Source: a virus. Taken from it: 22,302 nucleotides of DNA. The stretch lies in the IMG/VR virus record IMGVR_UViG_3300043395_000772, positions 1 through 22,302 of that record; one strand, 5' to 3'. Of the stretch, positions 1-5,429 are shown in pieces. The notes under the pieces are model-generated. The model worked only from the letters and a program-made list of their open reading frames with translations. It was not told where the DNA came from and did no database searches. A program made the translations under genes and the position numbers. Positions within the stretch are counted from its first letter, which is position 1, and each line of letters begins with the position of its first letter.

Positions 1-528
1 CCGGAGCTGGGTCAACACCTGCCGGCCTTCTTGTGTCTCGGTGCGCCAGCCAAGGATCTGCCGGGGCGTGTAGGTCACCCAATAGGGACGACCCCCATTA
101 GCAGGTGCATCCACCAATGTGCCAACGTGGCCATAACGGACCATCTTGCGGGCGGCTTCATAGGTCCAAACGTTGAGGTCATTGCCTTGCAGGTCTACGT
201 CGAACAGTTGCTCGCGGATGATGTCAGCGGTGTCATCCAGTCGGACGGGCTTGCGGGTGAGCATGCCGGCCAGCATGCGTTCAAGGCGGATGTAATACGG
301 CGGGCAAACGCTACGGGCTAGGCGGTTGTCGTAAGACTCGTCTAGCTCTCGTGGCTCTTGCGGCAGGTAACGGCGATGCTTCTTGCGCATGCCGTAGGTG
401 CCCTGCAGTAGGTCCTCAATTAGCAGCCAATGCGGCTCTTGCGCGTACCAAGCAGTGTTGGGGTCGCTGACCTTCGATACGGTGCGCTGCGCTAGCGGCC
501 GGTCGTAAAAGTTGTACCCGCTATACAC
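1..528 (-). CDS. Phage portal-like protein (DUF4055 type), N-terminal part, cut by window edge
   Basis: Reverse-strand frame open from about 540 to the left edge; 176 residues are visible. The N-terminal pattern (an initial SKVSDPN segment, WLLIEDLLQGTYGMRKK, then YLPQEP, then YDNRLARSVCPPYYIRLER and MLAGMLTRKP) matches what I know of DUF4055 phage proteins, which act as the portal through which DNA enters the capsid. Its place directly downstream of the large terminase on the same strand supports this. No ATG lies upstream of the conserved region in frame; the first usable codon is GTG at 528, after a stop at 546-548, so the start is tentative. There is no clear Shine-Dalgarno sequence. The capsid and tail genes are expected further left, outside the window. 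Confidence 0.75.
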   Translation of the reverse strand, partial: MYSGYNFYDRPLAQRTVSKVSDPNTAWYAQEPHWLLIEDLLQGTYGMRKKHRRYLPQEPRELDESYDNRLARSVCPPYYIRLERMLAGMLTRKPVRLDDTADIIREQLFDVDLQGNDLNVWTYEAARKMVRYGHVGTLVDAPANGGRPYWVTYTPRQILGWRTETQEGRQVLTQLR

Positions 529-557
529 GACCGCTAGCTGCTGACAATGGTGTCAGT

Positions 558-701
558 TTACGGCTTCAGTCCTTGATGGCAGGCAGGGTGATTGTGATGC
601 GCCTCGGCGGCTTGATCACGACCGACGCTGATGCCGACGGCGTACATCATGAACAGCAGCGTCAAGGCTGCGCAGCGGTTGATCCAGCGATTGGTGACCA
701 T
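558..701 (-). CDS. 47-aa single-pass membrane protein, hypothetical
   Basis: A short ORF starting ATG at 701 and ending TAA at 558. The protein begins MVTNRWINRC, followed by a hydrophobic stretch (about residues 10-27, AALTLLFMMYAVGISVG) that could be one transmembrane helix, then a short His-rich tail (EAHHNHPACH). The positive N-terminus before the helix and the mildly acidic region after it suggest N-in orientation. It lies between the large terminase and the portal-like gene, where no other gene fits, and has its own promoter candidate 45 bp upstream. I do not recognise a family; His and Cys in the tail could bind metal, but that is speculation. The reality of the gene rests on promoter, position and composition. 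Confidence 0.55.
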   Translation of the reverse strand: MVTNRWINRCAALTLLFMMYAVGISVGRDQAAEAHHNHPACHQGLKP

Positions 702-745
702 GGTTGGGATGGTAGTGGTAGGGCGGCTTTGGCGGCCGTGCGCAC

Positions 746-774
746 AAGATACCAGCGTTTGCCGCCGTGGTCAA
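746..774 (-). promoter_or_regulatory. Sigma70-like promoter, cassette copy 1
   Basis: On the minus strand: -35 TTGACC (774-769), 17-bp spacer, -10 TATCTT (751-746). It overlaps the end of the large terminase gene and precedes the 47-aa membrane protein and then the portal gene. The element resembles the promoters at 9513 and 10722 through TTGACCAcGG and a spacer ending CTGG/TGG. An 8-bp palindrome GTGCGCAC sits just after the -10, about where transcription would start. Prediction by eye only. Confidence 0.5.
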
Positions 775-776
775 CC

Positions 777-2126
777 TTAGTAAAGCCTGACCCCGGTGCC
801 CCGGCCAGCGCCAGCGTGCAACGGGTTGAACTCACGCCACACCAGGTAGCCGAGCGCGTCGTTCATATGGTCAAACCCAGCGTCCTTATCCGGCTCGCCC
901 TTGTCGTTGTAGCACTGCAGCTCCAGGCACTCAATCACGCGACGGCAGCTTTGAGCCACCTGCAACCGCACCTGCCCTTTGCCGTTCTCCAGCAGCGCCT
1001 GCACGGCTGCTACCCGGTCACGCACTGGCGGATTGCTGCGTGGTGACTGATTGGACATGCCGTAGGACTCCAAGATCTGGATGTCGGTCTGGCTTGCGTT
1101 GGTGCTGCGGCTGCCACCGCTGGCGTCGGGGTAGATGTAGATCTGCTGCTGCGGGTGCCGGCGGCGGATTTCTTGCGCCAAGGCGTCAGTGTCATGGGCG
1201 CCTGCAATCTCGTCGATGACCAATAGGCCGTTGTTCAGCCGCACGGCGATCACTGCAGACATGTTGCCCACGTTGAAGTCAATGCCAACGCGCATAGGCT
1301 CGCGGCTGATGTCCGGCACTGTGGCTGTGACATGCTTCGCCCGATCGAAGCGGTCATATACCTGCCCTGTTGTCAGGTTGACGAACTCACCGTCAAGGTA
1401 CGCACGCAGCAGGCTTGGGTCGTAGTTGGCCTCTAGCCGCTCAATGAAGTCCGGCGGCAAATGCGGATTGTCCGCAGTTCGCATCTTGATGAGCTGCCGG
1501 TCTGGCCGCTGCTTAGCCTCATCGCTGCCGAAGGTGTTCCACATCCACCGGAAGCCTTCTGGCGTCGATGCCGCACCAAACTGCCGGACATTGCCAGAAC
1601 GCAAGCGGCCAAGGATCTTAGGAAATGCCTTATTGGCAATGCTTGGCGTGACGGTGTCGATCTCATCCGCCAACACCCAAGCAAGGTTCAAGCCGATGAT
1701 GCGTGACCAGTTTTCAAAGCTGCGGCACAGGATTTTTGTATCGCCGCCTGGCAGGTGCAGCATGTACTCCGGCAGTGGACTAGCGCGGAAGGTGTACGGG
1801 ATGTCGTACGCCTCTAGGAACGCCTCAAAGTCCGTCTGCCAGATGTCACGGATCAGCGGCCCCGTCGGCTCCATTACGCAGCCGATAAAGCCCTGATTAA
1901 CCGCTGCCAGCATCACGGCCTTAGCGCACAGCGCCCTGGTCTTGCCAGCGCCATAGCCCGCGCTGATGCCAAGGATCTGCGTTGCGGTGTCATCCACAAA
2001 CGCAAGCTGCCCAGGGTGTAAGTCAGCGCGGATGCGATCGAGTAAGTCGTCAGTATCCTCTGGCGTCTGCTGCTGCATGAAAGCAAGCAGCGGCACTGGT
2101 TCGCAGATGCCGCTGACGATGCTCAC
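777..2126 (-). CDS. terL: Terminase large subunit (TerL)
   Basis: ATP-driven packaging motor and headful or site nuclease, 449 aa, usual length for the family. Visible motifs: Walker A GYGAGKT at residues 57-63, Walker B WVLADE around 150-155, coupling motif AASTPEG around 185-191, then a C-terminal RNase H-like nuclease with acidic residues in VGIDFNVG (D283), YPDASGG (D334) and HMNDALGYL (D423). The start is GTG at 2126, overlapping the TGA of the preceding 41-aa gene (GTGA), which points to translational coupling; there is no strong Shine-Dalgarno. The portal-like gene follows, with a promoter and a tiny gene in between. Assignment is confident; only the exact start is open. Confidence 0.95.
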   Translation of the reverse strand: MSIVSGICEPVPLLAFMQQQTPEDTDDLLDRIRADLHPGQLAFVDDTATQILGISAGYGAGKTRALCAKAVMLAAVNQGFIGCVMEPTGPLIRDIWQTDFEAFLEAYDIPYTFRASPLPEYMLHLPGGDTKILCRSFENWSRIIGLNLAWVLADEIDTVTPSIANKAFPKILGRLRSGNVRQFGAASTPEGFRWMWNTFGSDEAKQRPDRQLIKMRTADNPHLPPDFIERLEANYDPSLLRAYLDGEFVNLTTGQVYDRFDRAKHVTATVPDISREPMRVGIDFNVGNMSAVIAVRLNNGLLVIDEIAGAHDTDALAQEIRRRHPQQQIYIYPDASGGSRSTNASQTDIQILESYGMSNQSPRSNPPVRDRVAAVQALLENGKGQVRLQVAQSCRRVIECLELQCYNDKGEPDKDAGFDHMNDALGYLVWREFNPLHAGAGRGTGVRLY

Positions 2127-2248
2127 AGAATCTTGCGGACAACAGTCTTGATGCTGCCATCAGGCTGAACGGCAATCCTATGCAGGATGCGCGGCTCCTC
2201 GCCTTTTGGCTTAAGCAGCCGACCAACGGCTGTAACAGTAGGTTTCAT
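2123..2248 (-). CDS. 41-aa basic hypothetical protein
   Basis: ATG at 2248, TGA at 2123-2125. The product begins MKPTVTAVGRLLKPKGEEPR and ends VRKIL; it is small, basic and without a membrane segment. Its start overlaps the stop of the upstream 43-aa gene (ATGA) and its stop overlaps the GTG of the terminase, so the three genes form a tightly coupled string. I do not recognise it. A role in packaging is only suggested by position. Confidence 0.6.
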   Translation of the reverse strand: MKPTVTAVGRLLKPKGEEPRILHRIAVQPDGSIKTVVRKIL

Positions 2249-2376
2249 TCTTCTTCAGCGTTAAACAGTGATTCCATCAACTCAGCCTTAGCGATCTCTA
2301 AACAGCCGATCAGCTCAACGGCTGTCAGCTCAGAGTCGTTCATGGCTTGAGCGACTGCAGCGAGGAAGTCTTCCAT
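2245..2376 (-). CDS. 43-aa acidic hypothetical protein
   Basis: ATG at 2374-2376, TGA at 2245-2247. The product (start MEDFLAAVAQAMNDSEL, end LFNAEEE) is acidic and probably all helical, with a leucine/alanine-rich face that could make a coiled coil or helical hairpin. It overlaps the next gene by ATGA. No Shine-Dalgarno is evident (the start is preceded by CACGTCACACC). No family recognised; support comes from the perfect operon spacing and sensible composition. Confidence 0.55.
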   Translation of the reverse strand: MEDFLAAVAQAMNDSELTAVELIGCLEIAKAELMESLFNAEEE

Positions 2377-2401
2377 GGTGTGACGTGGTGTCGGCTGGAG
2401 C

Positions 2402-3355
2402 TTAGCGCATCCCACGAGGTAAGCGGAAGCCTGGCTTTTTCTTGTTAACTTCTCGCAATGCCTTTGCTGGATTACTGTAAAAAGCTAAAGCGCGTTCTGC
2501 TCTCAGGTTCGACCTTGTTGTCTTGGCGCTCGGACGCCTAGCGAAAGATGCTTTGGAGCCCGCCGCTGCGCCAGTCCGTACATCAGCAGTGCGTTGACGG
2601 TTTGCTTCGGCTCTTTGTATACGACCGCTTTGACGGCGCATTTCTGCAATTCGACCGCGAATGCTCTCGTCTTGCTTGGCTGATTTTGCGGCTTGCTTTG
2701 CTGTGGTCCTCGGCCTAGTAGATGACATATTGCTTTGGAGTTGCAGCTTTTGAAGCCGCAAGCCAGCAGCATTTGGTCCGGCTTCTTTGATTTGAGCGTT
2801 CAGGTTGCGAAGTTTTTGGTTTTGCACCTTACGAACACTGGCATTAACTAAGTCCTGGGCTAATTTCGGCTTGGCCGCAACAGGGGCAACCCTGATGCTG
2901 TATCCACCTAGAGGGGTTTGACTAACTTCAACGCGCCTACCCGTTGCTTTTCCTAAGTCTGAAGCCTTCATTGCATCTGACTTTGTTAAACCAGTTCTGG
3001 ATTGAACCATATTTCTTGACTTTGTAGCGAGTTTGTCAAGTTGCTGATCTGCTGATTGCTTTTGTTTTTTGGCAGATCCTTTCGGTGTGGCGCCCCAAGC
3101 CTTCTGGGCAGCCGCTTCAAATTGCGCTTTTGTCAGGCCTGCAGCATTAGTTCTTGTTGCAGGCTTCGCCTTGATCGCTCCTGGCTTGAGCCCCTTGGGC
3201 TTACCGATGGTGCTTTTAGGCGCAGCCGATGCCTGCATGGTCTGCGTAGCACGCTTCTTGCCGCTGGCAGTCTTGAGCCGGCCGCCACGAGCAGTAGCGC
3301 CTGCGCCCTTTGGAGCGAACCTGCCTCGGTTGTCTCGTGCGTAACGACGTGCCAT
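2402..3355 (-). CDS. 317-aa highly basic phage protein between terminase subunits
   Basis: ATG at 3355. The protein is rich in Lys, Arg, Ala and Gln. It opens with MARRYARDNRGRFAPKGAG, a signature I associate with hypothetical proteins from cyanophages and cyanobacterial prophages that sit next to terminase genes. The middle contains long polar helical stretches (for example LNAQIKEAGPNAAGLRLQKL) with coiled-coil potential and no hydrophobic membrane segments. The function is unknown; the strong positive charge suggests nucleic-acid or scaffold contact in packaging. It lies between TerS (28 bp upstream) and the two tiny genes that lead into TerL. A start context without Shine-Dalgarno is typical of this window. 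Confidence 0.75.
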   Translation of the reverse strand: MARRYARDNRGRFAPKGAGATARGGRLKTASGKKRATQTMQASAAPKSTIGKPKGLKPGAIKAKPATRTNAAGLTKAQFEAAAQKAWGATPKGSAKKQKQSADQQLDKLATKSRNMVQSRTGLTKSDAMKASDLGKATGRRVEVSQTPLGGYSIRVAPVAAKPKLAQDLVNASVRKVQNQKLRNLNAQIKEAGPNAAGLRLQKLQLQSNMSSTRPRTTAKQAAKSAKQDESIRGRIAEMRRQSGRIQRAEANRQRTADVRTGAAAGSKASFARRPSAKTTRSNLRAERALAFYSNPAKALREVNKKKPGFRLPRGMR

Positions 3356-3383
3356 GGCTAACGCTGCAATACAGATAGGTTAG

Positions 3384-3707
3384 CTAGCTCATCTCAAACC
3401 GCAGCAGCCGGGCTTGCTTGTCTAGTGCAATCAGCGCGGTATTGAGCTGATCTTTATCTGCAGCGCGGCGTTCGTATTCCATCGCTCGTGCAATGGCAGC
3501 CTCTAGCCATTGAGACCGCTCCAACTTGGCATCAGCAGACAGCAGCTCACGAGCGCGAGCAATATAAGCATCAGCTTGACGTTCACCAACCCCCCAATTT
3601 TCTGCGGCAAACTGAATGATTTGCTTTCTACTATGAGCGCGCAAGAGCAAGTCATAGACAGCATTTGTGCGCTGTTCTGACTCTGTATTGTTGCACTTGC
3701 GCCCCAT
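3384..3707 (-). CDS. terS: Terminase small subunit-like DNA-binding protein
   Basis: 107 aa. The N-terminal part contains a helix-turn-helix-like segment (residues about 27-53: RKQIIQFAAENWGVGERQAD followed by AYIARARELL), as in small terminase subunits that recognise the packaging site. The rest is helical and charged (AIARAMEYERRAADKDQLNT), fitting the oligomerisation region. It has one of the few good ribosome sites here: GGGAG ends 7 bases before the ATG and lies within the last codons of the upstream clamp gene, so translation of the two is probably coupled. TerL is downstream on the same strand. An alternative would be a generic HTH regulator, but the context favours TerS. Confidence 0.75.
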   Translation of the reverse strand: MGRKCNNTESEQRTNAVYDLLLRAHSRKQIIQFAAENWGVGERQADAYIARARELLSADAKLERSQWLEAAIARAMEYERRAADKDQLNTALIALDKQARLLRFEMS

Positions 3708-3711
3708 TGTA

Positions 3712-4752
3712 TTACTCCCGGATTTGAATTGGCATGATGAGGTACGTCTGCTCTGTCATGCTAGTCGGCCTTAGCACGACCGGCGTCGTTGCACTATTGG
3801 CCGACAGTGTAACAGTCTCCGACTGCCGCATGGATTTAAGGCCATCGAGCAGGTAATGCACGTTGAAGGCCCAATGCCCCTTAGCGGTGCCGTCGTGATG
3901 CAGAAGCTCGCGGCCATTGTTGGCATCGGCTTCGGCGGTAATGATCAGGTCATTGTTGCGTGCTTCGAGCTTGACCACAGAGTTGTGCGCCTCTGCGATT
4001 AGTGCGACGCGCTCAAGGCACCGGGCAAAACGGTGCCGTTCCAGGGTGATGGTGTGCTCAAAGCTGCTCGGCACCAGCGCTGCCACGTTAGGAAACTTGC
4101 CGTCAAGGATGCGGCTGTAGATGGTGACGCCATCACCGGCATCGATGACGGCCTGCCCGGCTGCTGCTGCGACGGTGACGGTGCGGTCCTGCAGCAGCTT
4201 CATCGTGCTGGCTGGTAGCACCAGGTCGATGCCATCGGGCAGCGCTACGGGGATACGCATCAGCCGGTGGCCGTCGGTGGCCTCCATGAAGCCGGCTGCC
4301 ATGTGGATGCCTTGCAGGATCTGCTTACTGCTGTCGGTGCTGACGGCTGCCATGCAGGCACGCACACCAGCGGTTAGGTCCAACTCAGCGCTAGGAGCCT
4401 CCACAGCAGGCATGGACGGGTAATCCGCTGGATCCTGCACCGCAAGCCCATAAGAGCCGCTGGAAGCGCTCACAGCACCGTCTGACAGCGTCACAGGCTC
4501 ACCATCGTCCATGCGGCTCACAAGGCCAGCCAGCAGCCGATACGGCAGCGCCACGGTGCCAGGAGTATCCACGGCTGCCGGTACGGACACGGTGATGCCA
4601 AGGTCGAGGTTGAAGCCGGTGACGGTCATGGCTGCGCCATCAGCGGCAATGAGGCAACAGCTCAGGATCGGGTGGCTGTTGCCGGTGCCAACGGCTGGAG
4701 CAATGGTGCGGAGTGCATGACTGAGATCAGCCTGGGTGGTGATGAGTTTCAT
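3712..4752 (-). CDS. dnaN: DNA polymerase III beta subunit-like sliding clamp
   Basis: 346 aa, shorter than the roughly 370-390 aa of bacterial clamps. The N-terminus (MKLITTQADLSHALRTIAPAV, then HPILSCCLIAAD) and the C-terminus (YLIMPIQIRE, equivalent to the MPMRL-type ending of bacterial clamps) are characteristic of the three-domain beta clamp that tethers polymerase to DNA. Central phrases such as GIHMAAGFMEATDGHRLMRI correspond to the second domain (ATDGHRLA in bacteria). Three residues follow the usual end, which might affect client binding. The start ATG overlaps the stop of the 66-aa gene (ATGA). Phage-coded clamps of the bacterial type are uncommon; no polymerase gene is present in this window, so a host polymerase partner is likely. 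Confidence 0.92.
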   Translation of the reverse strand: MKLITTQADLSHALRTIAPAVGTGNSHPILSCCLIAADGAAMTVTGFNLDLGITVSVPAAVDTPGTVALPYRLLAGLVSRMDDGEPVTLSDGAVSASSGSYGLAVQDPADYPSMPAVEAPSAELDLTAGVRACMAAVSTDSSKQILQGIHMAAGFMEATDGHRLMRIPVALPDGIDLVLPASTMKLLQDRTVTVAAAAGQAVIDAGDGVTIYSRILDGKFPNVAALVPSSFEHTITLERHRFARCLERVALIAEAHNSVVKLEARNNDLIITAEADANNGRELLHHDGTAKGHWAFNVHYLLDGLKSMRQSETVTLSANSATTPVVLRPTSMTEQTYLIMPIQIRE

Positions 4753-4949
4753 GTGGCGGCATCGGTAAGGATGGAAACAATCCGCTCGTAGTCAGCGGCG
4801 AATGATGCAACCAGTTCAGCCGGGATGGGCTGCTGGTCATCTTGGGCATTGTCGCGGATGGCAGCGGCGTATGCAAGCGCATGCTCCATGGCGTCATGGA
4901 GCCGGTTGATCACGGGTTGCTGCTTGGCTGAGATGTTGATGAGATCCAT
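4749..4949 (-). CDS. 66-aa acidic hypothetical protein upstream of the clamp
   Basis: I place the start at the ATG at 4949 (MDLINISAKQQPVINRLHDA); the frame extends further upstream, but that part overlaps the RHH gene and has an unlikely, Arg/Ala-rich composition. The protein is predicted helical (MEHALAYAAAIRDNAQDD, then IPAELVASFAADYERIV), with no recognised domain. It overlaps the RHH gene by 40 bases and the clamp gene by ATGA, so it belongs to the same transcript. A replication or regulatory accessory role is possible but unproved. Confidence 0.65.
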   Translation of the reverse strand: MDLINISAKQQPVINRLHDAMEHALAYAAAIRDNAQDDQQPIPAELVASFAADYERIVSILTDAAT

Positions 4950-5182
4950 GTAATGACATAAGCGACAAGCTGCTCCACCATGCGCCGTGGGATATCCCCG
5001 CGCACATTGGCTAGCGCGTCGGACACTAGCCGGTGGTAACGCGCCACGGTAAGGCCGCTGTCGCAATTCGACACAAGCGCCCGACTGCGGATCAACTCCG
5101 ACCGGCTGACCCCTGCCATCGCTGCCTGCTGGTCCAGTGCCACCAGGTCTGCAGGCTCAAAACGGACTTTGACTTCTTTCAT
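4910..5182 (-). CDS. Ribbon-helix-helix (Arc/CopG-type) DNA-binding protein
   Basis: 90 aa. The N-terminal 35 residues match the RHH fold: a beta strand (EVKVRFEPADLVALDQQA) followed by AAMAGVSRSELIRSRAL, where the GVSRSELIR turn is typical of CopG-like proteins that bind operators as dimers. The remaining part is predicted helical. The start ATG at 5182 lies at the edge of a repeat array: its AGGA Shine-Dalgarno-like bases (5 bases before ATG) belong to the repeat unit TTAGGACCG. The protein could therefore repress its own operon (66-aa protein, clamp, TerS) or mark a replication origin by binding these repeats. This is inference from position; the fold call is firm. Confidence 0.8.
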   Translation of the reverse strand: MKEVKVRFEPADLVALDQQAAMAGVSRSELIRSRALVSNCDSGLTVARYHRLVSDALANVRGDIPRRMVEQLVAYVITWISSTSQPSSNP

Positions 5183-5429
5183 AACGGTCCTAACGGTCGC
5201 CTAACGGTGAGCGTTCGGCGCAAATCGCCCGCCACCACTGGGCTGAGCCCCTAACCTAACACTCCTAACGCTAAAAAAGACATATACATACAAGAGAGAA
5301 CACCCCACCCACCCACACACTTACACCCTCTCTCTTAAAGGGGGGCTCTTCTGAAAAAGCGTTAGGACCGTTAGGACCGTTAGTTTCCAGTCATACCAAG
5401 GGTTCTCGGCCGAACGCCTCCGAACGGTC
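5182..5429. repeat. Concentric inverted repeat with 9-bp repeats; origin or operator candidate
   Basis: The gap between primase and RHH genes. Left side: TAACGGTCC (5182-5190), TAACGGTCG (5191-5199), TAACGGTGA (5202-5210). Right side: two copies of GGACCGTTA (5365-5382). Three inverted pairs share one centre near 5314: GCGTTCGGC (5211-5219) with GCCGAACGC (5409-5417); TCCTAACGCT (5263-5272) with AGCGTTAGGA (5358-5367); AAGAGAGA (5292-5299) with TCTCTCTT (5329-5336). The arms 5211-5299 and 5329-5417 are both 89 bases. An A-rich stretch (CTAAAAAAGACATATACATA, 5271-5290) could be an unwinding element. A further relative, CGAACGGTCA, overlaps the primase stop. Iterons plus AT-rich DNA fit a replication origin; binding sites for the adjacent RHH protein fit as well. 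Confidence 0.7.
5303..5328 (-). other. Potential G-quadruplex at the centre of the inverted repeat
   Basis: The plus strand has C-runs at 5303-5306, 5308-5310, 5312-5314 and 5326-5328; the minus strand therefore carries four runs of three or more G with loops of 11, 1 and 1 bases. The runs fill the loop between the 8-bp arms AAGAGAGA and TCTCTCTT. One loop is long, so folding strength is uncertain. Confidence 0.4.

Noticed and set aside
573-1046. 157-aa plus-strand ORF
   Set aside because: Mostly antisense to the terminase end and to the 47-aa gene; composition (His, Gln, Ala rich, no motif) is that of a shadow frame.
2503-2772. 89-aa minus-strand ORF inside the 317-aa gene
   Set aside because: Different frame of a Lys/Arg-rich gene; no start signal and no motif.
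4749-5066. 105-aa reading upstream of the clamp
   Set aside because: The first 39 residues overlap the RHH gene in another frame and look noncoding; the ATG at 4949 gives a cleaner protein.
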